A DNA stretch of 64,000 nt from Ascoidea asiatica. Lineage: Eukaryota; Ascomycota; Saccharomycetes; Ascoideales; Ascoideaceae. The notes beneath the pieces are model-generated. The model did no database searches. It was not told the origin of the DNA and saw only the letters and a list, made by a program, of their open reading frames with translations. Shown here piece by piece: positions 31,859 to 41,878 of this stretch; position 1 is the first letter of the stretch, and every line of letters starts with the position of its first letter. The DNA lies in assembly GCA_001600695.1 (NCBI GenBank), contig BCKQ01000001.1:2198722-2262721 (forward strand), written 5' to 3'. The translations under genes were made by a program, and so were the position numbers.

Positions 31859-32103
31859 TAATTTTATATTTTATTAATACTATTAATTAATTTTTTACAT
31901 ATTCTATTCAATTTACGTTTTTTTTGTAATCTTTTTTTTTAAAAAAACTTTTTTACAATTTAACTCATACAATATATCATAACATCTCTTCATATTCAAA
32001 AAAAGAAGAAATAAAGAAACAAGAAAAAAAAAAAAAAGAAAAAAAANAAATTGTCAAATTATTGAAATATATTAACTCTATCTATACTGAACTTTATTTG
32101 CTA
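31859..32103. other. Convergent 3' region with ambiguous base
   Basis: A/T homopolymer-rich DNA between the complex I gene and END3. Position 32047 is an N inside a long A run, a sequencing ambiguity in a homopolymer. Confidence 0.7.
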
Positions 32104-33348
32104 TTAATAACCTGAATTAGAAACTTCAAATATTTCTTCTTTTAATTCTGCAAGTGCTAATTCCTTATTTTTATAAAGATCTTTTAATACATTAACTTGC
32201 TCTTCAATTATACTTAAATCATTATTTATATTTTCAACTTCATTTGATTCTCTAGAATCATTACTTAAACCATTTGATTGATTTTCAAGTTGAGATAATT
32301 TTGATTCTTTGAATTTTAATAATTCTTCTAATTCATATCTTACAATTGAATTTGTTGAAGATTTTTCTTTTCTTTCATTTTTATCATTTTCTGCAATTGA
32401 AAGTCTATTTTCTAATTCTTTTAATTTTTTACTCAATCTTGCTTCTTCCCAATTTGAATCTCTAATATCTGAAAAATTATCTTCAATTTCATCATCATTA
32501 TTAATATTTAATGATGATGATGATGATGAATTTTGATTTATACCTAATTTACTTAAATAATTATTACCAAAACTTGAATTTTTTTTAATATTATTATTTG
32601 AATTTGATTTTATTTCAGCTTGATGAGAATTTAAATTATAATCAGGTATTTCTTTTGAAAATGTTGCTCTTAAAGATGCTGGTACAGATCTTGGAACTCT
32701 TTTACCTTTTGATCTTTGATTTAAAATATGTAAAAAAACTAAACATTGATCTTTATCTATAGTTTCATATTGTTTTGGATTAACTAAATTCCATGCATAA
32801 CCAATATCAGTTTTTGGAACATTTTCTAAATCATTATATAAATCTTTTAAAGAATTAAATTGAATTCTACCAAATTTATCAGTTGAAGAATTATAAATAT
32901 TTTCATAAGATAATTTATCATTTGGAGAAATATACCAATCAAAATCACCAGAAAGATTTAAATCTTCATCATAATCATCATCTAGAACTGAATTTGAATT
33001 AATTGAATCATTTGGTAATTGTCCGGTGATTGCTTTATCAGCTTGAATTAAATGAGATTTTGATGCTGGAATTAACCAATTTGGTAAATTTTTAGGTAAA
33101 TCTGATAAATTTCCAGTAACAGATTCAAAAATTAATTTCATTGCAATACAAAATTCTTCAAAATCTAAAAAACCATCAGAATCTATATCAGATAAATCCC
33201 ATATTTTTGATAATTTTTCTTCAGATAAATGAGAATTTTTAAATACATTTAAACATTTATCACCAGATAATTTATTATTAACAGGATTTAAACCTCTAAA
33301 TATTTCCCAGAATTTTTTAATTTCCCAATCTTCTAATTTTTGACTCAT
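32104..33348 (-). CDS. END3: Endocytic EH-domain protein End3
   Basis: 414 residues, against 349 in S. cerevisiae. The N-terminal EH domain (about 8-100) has a canonical EF-hand loop DIDSDGFLDFEE at 54-65 and WDLSDID just before. A second EH-like region covers about 130-235 (FDWYISPNDKLSYENIY through DKDQCLVFLHILN). The C-terminus has coiled coils that in the family bind Pan1. End3 joins Pan1 and Sla1 in the endocytic coat that Ark1/Prk1 kinases phosphorylate, and one such kinase is encoded at 5.9-8.5 kb. A TCA/ATC repeat near 32510-32535 gives a Ser run. It is divergent from STE2. Confidence 0.93.
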   Translation of the reverse strand: MSQKLEDWEIKKFWEIFRGLNPVNNKLSGDKCLNVFKNSHLSEEKLSKIWDLSDIDSDGFLDFEEFCIAMKLIFESVTGNLSDLPKNLPNWLIPASKSHLIQADKAITGQLPNDSINSNSVLDDDYDEDLNLSGDFDWYISPNDKLSYENIYNSSTDKFGRIQFNSLKDLYNDLENVPKTDIGYAWNLVNPKQYETIDKDQCLVFLHILNQRSKGKRVPRSVPASLRATFSKEIPDYNLNSHQAEIKSNSNNNIKKNSSFGNNYLSKLGINQNSSSSSSLNINNDDEIEDNFSDIRDSNWEEARLSKKLKELENRLSIAENDKNERKEKSSTNSIVRYELEELLKFKESKLSQLENQSNGLSNDSRESNEVENINNDLSIIEEQVNVLKDLYKNKELALAELKEEIFEVSNSGY

Positions 33349-33867
33349 TTATATTATTATAATTTATAAAATATTCAAACTAATGCTGATAATAATATTG
33401 TTTAATTACTGATTATTATTTATCATTTATTAGATTGGTTATAAATCCTATTAGAGTAGTAGCGTGTCCTCCTTTAAAAATTTCTATTGAAAATTTCAAA
33501 TTGAATATACTGAAATCTTCACAATAGATTATTAACTAGTATACAATTACTTAAATAAAAATACAGTTTCGCAGGATATACTTTTGACAATTCCTCAATT
33601 ACAGCAAGATTTACTGTTCTTTCAATCATTTTTATTCATTCAATTATTCATTCATATCTACCACCACCTACAAGTAGGCTGACAGACGAGACAAACGATC
33701 AGAGAGAGAGATAGGAGGGTATGAAATAGCGACAGCACCAATACCAGCGACAGAATAAAGCGCCACATCCGGACATAATCCATAAAAATTATGGACAAAA
33801 TTTACAGGGCATATTGGCCTAGAAATTCTTACATAATATATTAGTAATTTAAACTAGGCTTGATCCG

Positions 33868-33901
33868 CCAGCACAAGACCTTCTCTCCCCTCTTGTGCTG
33901 G
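33868..33901. repeat. Perfect 11-bp inverted repeat with 12-nt loop
   Basis: CCAGCACAAGA (33868-33878) and TCTTGTGCTGG (33891-33901) are exact reverse complements around the pyrimidine loop CCTTCTCTCCCC. The stem is GC-rich for this genome and is not followed by a T run. It could be a protein-binding dyad or a transcribed hairpin. Confidence 0.85.
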
Positions 33902-34202
33902 GCCTCGATGAAAATCCTCATTCATGAAACTTTTCTGGTCCATCACAAAAAGAAAGAAGTGAACAATTTTAAAAGGTCAGAACTCTTAGCGTTACTCATT
34001 GCCCTCTAGAATAGCCAAGAAACATAATCACCTAGAAATGGCTGAAGAACAGCTCAAGAATAACAATTCATATGAAATAGTTGTAGAACACCTTAAGAAT
34101 ATCTTGAAATGCTTTAGTTAGACCTGCTTTTGAAATCGGTGTCGACATGCACACTTAGTCCCTGGTTTGCAGCCCCGAGGGTCGAGCTTCAAGCTAAGAT
34201 AT

Positions 34203-34226
34203 CATTGACATACCTCAATTAGGAAA
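34203..34226. promoter_or_regulatory. HMG-box plus Mcm1-like composite element upstream of STE2
   Basis: CATTGACA (34203-34210) lies next to CCTCAATTAGGAAA (34213-34226). The second part, read on the minus strand as TTTCCTAATTGAGG, contains an exact Mcm1 half-site (TTTCCTAATT). CATTGAC differs by one base from the CATTGTC-type site bound by a2 HMG proteins. Composite a2-Mcm1 sites drive a-specific genes, including STE2, in Candida. It lies about 620 bp upstream of the STE2 ATG. Confidence 0.5.
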
Positions 34227-34844
34227 CTTCAGGTTTCTATCATTTTCATTATCACATTTTATCAAAAAAAAATCTTGGTGATTCTATTTCTTTAAAGGGA
34301 CTTATAATAATTTGTGTTACTCTTCTTCAAAAACTTAATATTCAAATGTGTTTCGGTTTCAAAATCTTTTTGAAAATATGTTAACTCGTAAATTATAGCT
34401 TTATTTTAAAAGATTTAAAGATCTTACATCTAATATCATTACCTAAAAAAAGAACTAAAAATTCTCTTTTGATTTTTTCTCTTTAATTATCTTTTCATTC
34501 ACTGTTAGTTCTGCTTTAATTTTATTTAATTTTGTCTTCTCAAGTTATGTACAATTTTGGTTTCAGAGTTTGAAATAAACATACATTTTTCTTTTCATAT
34601 AAAACCTTTTCAACTTCTCTATTGAATTTGTTTTCCTTTCAAAATTAAATTATTCTCTTTACCTTATAATCATCAATCCATAAATAACTTTTTATTGAAT
34701 CAAAATTTCATTAATTTATTAATTCATTAAATAAATTTATTCTTCTATTCCTATATTTGTACATTTTTATTATATCAACTTCATCCAAATCAACGTTATC
34801 AACCTACAAATAATTCATTTTCATTTTCAAATTATTTACTAAAA

Positions 34845-36047
34845 ATGTCTTTAGATTCTTCAGCTTATGAAGATATCCTTCTTAATTTCACTGTTCCAGG
34901 TTATGATGAAGTAATGTCAATGCAATTCAGCGATATTGATGATTTAATCGTTAAAAGAGTAACATCTTCAATAATCTTCGGCGTAAGATTTGGTGCTGCT
35001 TTTATTGTAATGACTTTATTAGCTTTATTAATGAGAAGTAAAAGAAGAACTCCAATGTTTATATTAAATGAACTTGCTTTATTTTTCTTATTATTACAAA
35101 CTGCTTTATATTTCCGTTATTATGTTGGCCCTTCTGGTGCCGCTTCAACCTATTTTGCTGGTCGTCCATATTCAACAAATGAAATTAATGTAACTATTGC
35201 AACTAATGCTTCAACTATATGCTTAATAACAACAATCCATATCACCCTTTTATATCAAATGCATACAATTTTAGTTAGAGGTATTCATAAAAGAACTTTA
35301 TTTAAAATTTCTGGAAAGCTGTTCTTTTGTTTCTCAACAGCTTTAGCCTTAGCAGATATCGCATTTTATTTTCATGTTATTATTAGACAAGGTCTTTATA
35401 GATATGGTAAAGTATCTCGTGCTGTTGAAGGTTGGGAAGCAACTATGCCAAGTATTTTATTCACTTGTTCTATTGGACTTTTATGTTCAATTTTAATTCT
35501 AAAATTAGTTGTTCAAGTAATGGAAAGGAAAAAAAATGGACTTAGACAATTTTCAATATTTCATATTTTATCAATAACAATTTCACAAACAATGATAGTT
35601 CCAACAATTATTGAAATCATAACTCTTTCTATTCCTGATTCAAATGAAATAGGTTTAGCAGTTTTCCCAGAAATTTCTTATCTAATTGTTACCATTTGTT
35701 TACCACTTTCAAGTATGTGGGCAACTTCAATTAATAATAAATCGGAATTTCCAACTTCTGTTGGCTGTTTTAATATAGATGCTTCAACTTTATCTTCACA
35801 AAATTCTTATAGAGGTTACGTTAATTATAACAATGATTTAGAATCAAATTCTTCAAGAAAAGAAAATTTGAACTTAAAGAAAACTATGTCCTTTAATAAT
35901 CTAAATGCGGAAACTCCAACTACATTAGTTGAAAATAATTTTAATCTGCAACTGACTACTTCCTTATCAAATAATCAAGAAAAAGTTGATCATCAAAGTG
36001 TAGCAAGTTCTGAATTTATCTCAAAAATTGTTCATAAAGCCAATTAA
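34845..36047 (+). CDS. STE2: Alpha-factor pheromone receptor Ste2
   Basis: 400 residues (431 in S. cerevisiae). Seven membrane segments lie at about 42-300. Family landmarks are GVRFGAAFIVM in TM1 with the GXXXG-type context, TPMFILNELALF, LRQFSIFHILSITISQTMIVP in TM6 with the conserved Pro, and LPLSSMWATSINNKS in TM7 (about 286-299), nearly identical to Ste2. N-glycosylation sites occur at the N-terminus (NFT) and the first extracellular loop (NVT, NAS). The C-terminal tail is Ser/Asn-rich with Lys residues suited to phosphorylation and endocytosis. It would couple alpha-pheromone binding on a-type cells to the mating G protein. An in-frame CTG in TM4 (KLFFCFS) sits at a hydrophobic position. 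Confidence 0.95.
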   Translation: MSLDSSAYEDILLNFTVPGYDEVMSMQFSDIDDLIVKRVTSSIIFGVRFGAAFIVMTLLALLMRSKRRTPMFILNELALFFLLLQTALYFRYYVGPSGAASTYFAGRPYSTNEINVTIATNASTICLITTIHITLLYQMHTILVRGIHKRTLFKISGKLFFCFSTALALADIAFYFHVIIRQGLYRYGKVSRAVEGWEATMPSILFTCSIGLLCSILILKLVVQVMERKKNGLRQFSIFHILSITISQTMIVPTIIEIITLSIPDSNEIGLAVFPEISYLIVTICLPLSSMWATSINNKSEFPTSVGCFNIDASTLSSQNSYRGYVNYNNDLESNSSRKENLNLKKTMSFNNLNAETPTTLVENNFNLQLTTSLSNNQEKVDHQSVASSEFISKIVHKAN

Positions 36048-36351
36048 GAAAGAAATTTTGGAGAAAAAATAAAAGAAAAAAAATTAAAGAAAAATCGCAT
36101 TTTGCTTCTTTAATTTAAATTCAACTCATTTCAATAATTTTTAAGACTTCCAAAGTTTTTGATTTTTTCCTTTTAAACATTATTCAGATCAAATTTTTCC
36201 TATTCTCATTTTTTAAGTTTTCTATATTTTTTTCTTTTTCCAAATTAATGGTAAATTCTCAATGCAATTTATTTATCTATTTATTTATTTCTTCTTACTT
36301 AATTTTTCTTCATTACATTTTAATAACAATCAAATATTAGTTTTATTTCTA
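36048..36351. other. Convergent STE2/BST1 3' region
   Basis: A/T-rich with ATTTATTT repeats near 36270-36290; consistent with facing terminators. Nothing else seen. Confidence 0.6.
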
Positions 36352-39300
36352 TTATTTATTATCAATGTAGCCAACAACTAAAAACCAACAGCAAATAAAA
36401 TTAAACAAATGATGTAACCACCAAGCATTTTTAACTCCATAAATAAAACAATAAAAACTTGAAACGAGTAATATGGATTGAGTGATTCTTTTATTGATAT
36501 TAATATTTGACATAGGTATCATTCTTCTATGTAAATTTCTTTCAATTATAAGAAGAATTGGAAAAATTGCTAAAAAATTATGATGTGAAGAAAACGGGGT
36601 ACGCCAATTAACAGCAAAATTATGAATAAAAATAACAATAATTGGAATATATATAGGAAGAAGCCATAACATCAATAGTAGTAAAGAAACATTAAAATTT
36701 CTAAAATTAGCTCTAGAACTTTTCTGATTAGTTTGCTGTTTATTCATTGAAAATGAATCTTTGAAAGAAAGTTCAGAAGGGGAAGTCATTAGCTCTTTTA
36801 AACATACTCCACATTGAATTAAAAAACAAATTAGATAAGCAAATTGATAAGGAATATAATATGAAACTAAAGATAATAAAAAAGTTGAAATAAAAATATG
36901 GCAACGTGAAATTTTTTCTTTTCTTAACTTTTCATTATTAGCATACTTGAAGCCTATATATCTTCCACCGAGATAATAGATAAGATTTCCGATTAAAAGC
37001 AAAAGTAAGTAAGTTAGGGATACTATTCCAAGTGAAACAATATAAAATATAGAAGGTAGAAAGAATCCATAGGACCCTTCCAAACCTAAAAGAAATATAT
37101 TCAACCCAATACTATTATCACCATAATTAGTGCTTTTCCATATGTTTATGTAACCTACTGGATCAATATGATGAAGGAAATTTTTGCAGAATTCATTTGA
37201 TGATAAAAGCGAAAGAAAAGTCAAACTTCCTATTGAAAACAGAATATTTTTAAACTCACATAACAAAATTAATGCTCGATCAAATCTTGGATAAATTCCA
37301 AGACTGTAATAAGAACAAAATTGAACAAAGAAAACAATATATATGATTCCTAAAGGAAAACTTGCAAGAATCAATCGATATCTTAAGGCCAAAGATCTTA
37401 GTGAATCTAGAAGATCTAATTTGATTCTGATTCCCTTTAAACTTTTATTGGTAAAAAAGTCTGTAAAAATTTCTAGGCTAAGAGTATTTCCTTTTGAATT
37501 TCCTGGCTTAAAAAAAGGCGTAAAAGGAGAAACACTATGAAAGTTGACTATTTGCGATTTTTGCTTATTAAAATTGAGCATCCATTTAGTCTCACCATAG
37601 TTTTCAGTACTTTGTTTAACAAATGTAGAGAAGTTATAGTCGCCCTCCATAACATTATTTTGGTTCACAAATAGTTTGAAAGAGAATAAACTACACCAAA
37701 AATTAGAAAGAGTTATCAACACAGATAAAGGTTTATCATCATTGAAATAGATTTTAAAACCTTTCAAGATATCAAAAAGAGTAGGTTTAAATGTAAGTTC
37801 ATGATGATAATGCTTGACCATGTTTCCTACCAAATACTCGTTATCTTTCTCCTCAAAGAGCTTTATACCTTTATCTATTACAATAAATTGATAGTTCAGT
37901 AATATTTCCGGGCTTATCTGAAGTAGGTGGAATGGATTTTGATTACCCCCAAGAGAAGACTCAAATGATGAGAAAGTATTTTTTGAAGAATTGGGAATTT
38001 TTTCAGAGTACTTTGACGAACATATGCATATTAATTTAGATGTACTCTTAGATTCGTAAGAGTAGTCTATTGTGTCTATTATATTTCTCTCAAATGAAAA
38101 TTCGTCTTCATTTTTATTACAGAGTAAAAGAATTGGTAAGCTATTACTTCTTGATTGTTTTCCGGAATGAAATGGTATAGAGCTCAATAAACTTAAGCTG
38201 TAGTTTTGAGATTTTGGGACTTCTAAAATCAAAATTTTATTTTCTTCCTTATTACTTTTGTGTTTAGATTCCATGTTTTCAAAGTTAATTTTGGAAATTT
38301 CACCCGATAAAGAAAACTTGACCTCCCCATTATTGAGTTGTTTAATTTGCTGAGTACTCACTTTCACCAATGTATTCACTGTATCATCTTTATCACGAAC
38401 ATCTGTTCCTAGAAATAAATCAGTAAAGACTTTCATCCTTTTTTGTAAATTATATGTGCACTTTGGTGATTGAGAATCAATAATTTCAAATAAGGCTTTT
38501 GCAATAACTTTTCTTAATTGATCACACCATACGATTGCAAGATGATCGATTGGAGTCCAAACATCTGGAATGCCACTTGTAAACACTGTGAATCCATGAT
38601 TCTCTGGAACAAGACCGATTAAAGAAGTATAATCAGCTGGCAAAGTATTATCAGACACACCGCCTGTAATTGAGATTAAAGACAAATTATGGAAAATACT
38701 TTCTTTATTATCTTTCAGATTGGCCTCATGATAAAACCCATTTTTCCAGTAATTATCGATTGAAGAATAAATTTTCATCATATCCCCATCAAAAGTTACA
38801 GGTGAGGCTGAATGAGGAGAAGATAATGTAATAATTGTATTTATCGACTCTGAAGTAAAATTTGGCAATGTAATCATAGTTCTCGCTACAATTCCACCCA
38901 TCGAGTGACCAATAATTATTACAGAAGTGGGATTATTATTATTAGAGTAGTTTGGATTGTTGGAAGAATACAAAGAAATAATAAATCGGACTGCATCATT
39001 TAAATACTCAGCCTGATCTAGCATCGTTCTCCCATGAAATGCTGTAAAATCTTCATTAAAATCGGCAGTAAAAAAATCTAAGTTTTTTGGGAACTTATTT
39101 TGAATTTTATCACGATTTTCAAAATACATGTTTGCAGATTCAGAAGCTAATGCCCTCACTTGTTTATAACTACCTGCATTTCCAGGAATAAATAAAATCG
39201 GAATTCCATTTAAAAATTGGTCTTGAGCTTCAGAATTGTCAGGAGATTCATCTTTGTTTACCTCACGATAAAGATACAAAGAATATTTAGAGGCAAGTCT

Positions 39301-39525
39301 TGTATGAGAGCTATCGAACCCATTGACCTTGGCATAAGAAGGAATCATATATGACATTCGACAAGTTTGTGAATCGGCACCTGTTAAGCCTGAAAAAAAT
39401 ATAGAAACAATTAGACATATTAGAACTATAGTAAAGGAAATGAAGGTAAAAAGAATAATTCGTGGTCGCCCAAAGATACGTAAAACATGTCTAAAATTAA
39501 GATATGAAGGTAAATACGACGGCAT
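36352..39525 (-). CDS. BST1: GPI inositol-deacylase Bst1
   Basis: 1057 residues (S. cerevisiae 1029). A membrane anchor at about 23-47 is followed by the PGAP1-type lipase domain: FIPGNAGSYKQVR, then nucleophile Ser near 207 in IIGHSMGGIVAR, and the HSASPVTFD and DHLAIVWCDQLR segments supplying the other catalytic-region residues. The C-terminal third has about eight membrane segments. Bst1 removes the inositol-linked acyl chain from GPI anchors in the ER, needed for ER exit and quality control of GPI proteins. Codon use is more mixed than in genes of the first 33 kb. Confidence 0.93.
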   Translation of the reverse strand: MPSYLPSYLNFRHVLRIFGRPRIILFTFISFTIVLICLIVSIFFSGLTGADSQTCRMSYMIPSYAKVNGFDSSHTRLASKYSLYLYREVNKDESPDNSEAQDQFLNGIPILFIPGNAGSYKQVRALASESANMYFENRDKIQNKFPKNLDFFTADFNEDFTAFHGRTMLDQAEYLNDAVRFIISLYSSNNPNYSNNNNPTSVIIIGHSMGGIVARTMITLPNFTSESINTIITLSSPHSASPVTFDGDMMKIYSSIDNYWKNGFYHEANLKDNKESIFHNLSLISITGGVSDNTLPADYTSLIGLVPENHGFTVFTSGIPDVWTPIDHLAIVWCDQLRKVIAKALFEIIDSQSPKCTYNLQKRMKVFTDLFLGTDVRDKDDTVNTLVKVSTQQIKQLNNGEVKFSLSGEISKINFENMESKHKSNKEENKILILEVPKSQNYSLSLLSSIPFHSGKQSRSNSLPILLLCNKNEDEFSFERNIIDTIDYSYESKSTSKLICICSSKYSEKIPNSSKNTFSSFESSLGGNQNPFHLLQISPEILLNYQFIVIDKGIKLFEEKDNEYLVGNMVKHYHHELTFKPTLFDILKGFKIYFNDDKPLSVLITLSNFWCSLFSFKLFVNQNNVMEGDYNFSTFVKQSTENYGETKWMLNFNKQKSQIVNFHSVSPFTPFFKPGNSKGNTLSLEIFTDFFTNKSLKGIRIKLDLLDSLRSLALRYRLILASFPLGIIYIVFFVQFCSYYSLGIYPRFDRALILLCEFKNILFSIGSLTFLSLLSSNEFCKNFLHHIDPVGYINIWKSTNYGDNSIGLNIFLLGLEGSYGFFLPSIFYIVSLGIVSLTYLLLLLIGNLIYYLGGRYIGFKYANNEKLRKEKISRCHIFISTFLLSLVSYYIPYQFAYLICFLIQCGVCLKELMTSPSELSFKDSFSMNKQQTNQKSSRANFRNFNVSLLLLMLWLLPIYIPIIVIFIHNFAVNWRTPFSSHHNFLAIFPILLIIERNLHRRMIPMSNININKRITQSILLVSSFYCFIYGVKNAWWLHHLFNFICCWFLVVGYIDNK

Positions 39526-39940
39526 TGATTTATTTGAAGTGCAGCCTAGTGAAAAAAGAATGAATTTAGCAATACATAATATATCTAGATACTTTTAGCT
39601 TAAAAACCTCTTCAAAACCCAAAATATTTTTTTGTTTAAAAGATTTTAGTGTAAGAAATTGAGTATCATAAATTTAAAATCAGTAAAGTTAAAATGGATT
39701 ATTTAGAGGTAATTGTAATATCAGCAGGCCTTGGCTAAGGATGTCCACAGTAAGTAAGTTAGTAACCCTGCTAGAAATTTCTCAAGAGGTTCCGGATGCT
39801 TGATATTAAAATTTTAGTACTACTCATTTATTTTTGAAATCAAGCAAAATGTATTTAAGTGAATGATAAAATTTCCATTAAGGTCAAAATATTTATATAC
39901 TCAAAGGTTGTCTAAAAAATATTTTAAAAACAAATATATT
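39526..39940. promoter_or_regulatory. BST1 upstream region
   Basis: AT-rich spacer between BST1 and the small plus-strand spliced gene. A GC-richer patch at about 39720-39800 (TCAGCAGGCCTTGGC and following) contains GTAAGTAAGTTAG, a possible decoy donor, but no exon could be built from it. Confidence 0.45.
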
Positions 39941-40163
39941 ATGAAGTTTCCAAATATAAGAAGGATATTCGTTTCTTTCAGAACCGAAGATGACGAAAGA
40001 GCATACTCTCGCAAAGCAGTAAGTGATTAATAACTTATTCAATCAAAAAATCAAATTTCAACTAACCAACTGGTATTAGTTTTTTAATTTATTGGGATTT
40101 TTGGGAACATGCATCGCCTTTTCTCTTTTTGCTCAAAGTTCAAGTATCAAGAGAGTTAAATAA
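39941..40163 (+). CDS. Small spliced gene, 53-residue single-span membrane protein (unrecognised)
   Basis: Exon 1 is 39941-40018 and exon 2 is 40080-40163, joined in phase 0. The intron has consensus donor, branch site and acceptor, and both exons are open. The product begins MKFPNIRRIFVSFRTEDDER and ends with a hydrophobic helix (FFNLLGFLGTCIAFSLFAQ, about residues 27-45) followed by a basic tail SSSIKRVK. The basic N-terminus, short helix and tail suggest a small mitochondrial inner-membrane protein, but I recognise no family. It is too short for ordinary ORF finding because each exon is under 30 codons. It lies in the BST1-ARH1 gap, transcribed opposite to both. Confidence 0.55.
40019..40079 (+). 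other. Intron of the small membrane-protein gene
   Basis: Donor GTAAGT at 40019, branch site AACTAAC at 40060-40066, acceptor TATTAG ending at 40079; 61 bp, the shortest in the window. All three signals match the other introns here. Confidence 0.6.
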
Positions 40164-40327
40164 TAACTAATCTATTGAATGAAAAATTACTTTTGATGAA
40201 AAGATACTCTTTTCTTTAAAAATCACTTTACTATAGGAAGTCAAATCTAAATAATGTTACTCAAAAACATAAATGCTATATCAATTAATAAAAACCAATT
40301 TTGTCTTATATAAAGATTAACTTTTTA

Positions 40328-41878
40328 CTAAAAGCTTGAAATTGATTGCTTGCCAATACTTTTTAACATATTTTCAACAGATTCAAATTTAAGTCTTTCA
40401 ATTCCAATACGTGAACCTAATTCCTTTTCTTTTCGGTCAATCTCTTTCCAATCTTTCCAGCTGATATAGTTAATAGAATCCAAAAAAGAATTTTTAATTC
40501 CTAAAGATCCTGGTTTTGAAACAAACTCCCTATCTTTATTAGTTTTCACAAAATCTTGCAAGATATTTTCTGCAACTAAAAAGGAATCAAGCATGGTAGT
40601 AGCAATTGTTCCAACCGCCCCTCGTTTTATCCAGCCAGATGTATAAATTCCTGGTAAAATATCTTTACTATTCCCTCTAGTAACTCTCCCGTCAGTATTT
40701 GGTATTGTTCCTTTGGATTCGTTGAAATTTATTCCAATATCATTCATTCCCAATAATGGCAATCCTTTATAACCTGTACTTGTAATCAACAACTCATTTT
40801 TCAAAGTCACAATGTCATTTGTCTTGACGAATTTAGTTTGATCCGAGTTTAAAGGTGATTCTTCATAAATTTTATTTAAAGAAAACTCTGTAGAGTGCAA
40901 AATGTTTGGATTTCTTGGATCAAGAATTATATTCATAGGACTTTTTAGGTAATCTAATCTTAAATTTTTTTCTACTTTTCTTTCAGTATTAGTGTTATAT
41001 TTATCCAACAAAGATAAACGTCTTTTCACTATTCTGCCCATTTTCGAGGCGAATGGTCTAATAGGCTCGAGTAATTCCTCATTTATTGGATTAAAACGAA
41101 AATTAAAACTATTTTGAAGTTCCAAAAGTTCTCTCAATTCTTTATTGGAGAACTTGCTTTCAAGAAATCCTCTTCTTGCGATTAATGACACATTTTTGAC
41201 AGTACTATGAGATAGAATTTCAAGAGCTTTTCGGGACATGTCTGTTTTTTTCCAATATGAAACCGGAAGCAAAAGAACTCTTGCAATATCTAGAGCAACA
41301 TTACCATTTCCAATAATATTAACATTTTCAACATTGGAAAGTTGAGGATTGATGGTTTCTGATGATGGAAATCCATTATACCAAGATACAAATTTTCTAG
41401 AGGAGATCACAGCAGGAGAATCTTCATTAGGGATCCCTAAAAGATTATCTGATTCTGCTCCATAAGAAAAAACAATAGCATTATAGTTTTCTTTTAATTT
41501 CGCTAAAGGGATGTCTTTTCCAACTTTAATGTTCCCATAAAATTCTGGCTCTGGCTTATATTGATCCATTATTTCTTCAAATTTTTCTTGACAGTTTTTA
41601 ACTTCGGGATGATCAGGGGCTACCCCATATCGAGATAAGCCAAAGGGAGTTGGCAATTTCTCAAAAAACGTTAACCTAATAGATAAATTCAAAGATTCTT
41701 GCTTATTGAGAAGTTCCAAAGCAGTATAAAATGCAGCTGGCCCAGAACCAATAATTGCAACTTTGAAATGATTTTTTTTATCAGAAGTTACCGAGTAAAA
41801 CCTTTTTACAAAGGGCCCATATTTAGGTTTTTGTGAAAAGAAAACACATCCTTTTTTTAACCCAAAATATTTGATCAT
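40328..41878 (-). CDS. ARH1: Mitochondrial adrenodoxin (ferredoxin) reductase Arh1
   Basis: 516 residues (S. cerevisiae 493). The basic N-terminus (FGLKKGCVFFSQKPKYGPFVKRFYS) is a presequence. FAD-binding VAIIGSGPAAFYTA lies at about 39-52, followed by PTPFGLSRYGVAPDHPEVKN. The NADP site NIIGNGNVALDIAR is near 184-197, with RRG shortly after. The C-terminal GWIKRGAVGTIATTM segment binds FAD. Arh1 passes electrons from NADPH to ferredoxin Yah1 for Fe-S cluster and heme A synthesis; it is essential in yeast. Divergent from SCC2. Confidence 0.94.
   Translation of the reverse strand: MIKYFGLKKGCVFFSQKPKYGPFVKRFYSVTSDKKNHFKVAIIGSGPAAFYTALELLNKQESLNLSIRLTFFEKLPTPFGLSRYGVAPDHPEVKNCQEKFEEIMDQYKPEPEFYGNIKVGKDIPLAKLKENYNAIVFSYGAESDNLLGIPNEDSPAVISSRKFVSWYNGFPSSETINPQLSNVENVNIIGNGNVALDIARVLLLPVSYWKKTDMSRKALEILSHSTVKNVSLIARRGFLESKFSNKELRELLELQNSFNFRFNPINEELLEPIRPFASKMGRIVKRRLSLLDKYNTNTERKVEKNLRLDYLKSPMNIILDPRNPNILHSTEFSLNKIYEESPLNSDQTKFVKTNDIVTLKNELLITSTGYKGLPLLGMNDIGINFNESKGTIPNTDGRVTRGNSKDILPGIYTSGWIKRGAVGTIATTMLDSFLVAENILQDFVKTNKDREFVSKPGSLGIKNSFLDSINYISWKDWKEIDRKEKELGSRIGIERLKFESVENMLKSIGKQSISSF

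Larger units (their letters stand above)
33349..34844. promoter_or_regulatory. 1.5 kb divergent END3/STE2 intergenic region
   Basis: About 33660-34240 is GC-richer than its flanks. It holds a perfect 11-bp inverted repeat (33868-33901) and a composite HMG/Mcm1-like element (34203-34226). The STE2-proximal 500 bases are T-rich leader. I saw no exact TGAAACA pheromone-response element. No ORF shows coding character. Confidence 0.55.

Noticed and set aside
33924..33932. ATGAAACTT resembling a pheromone-response element upstream of STE2
   Set aside because: Last core base does not match TGAAACA and it is a single copy more than 900 bp from the ATG.
34180..34200. GGTCGAGCTTCAAGC resembling a tRNA T-loop (B box)
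   Set aside because: No matching acceptor stem, A box or anticodon arm could be built around it.
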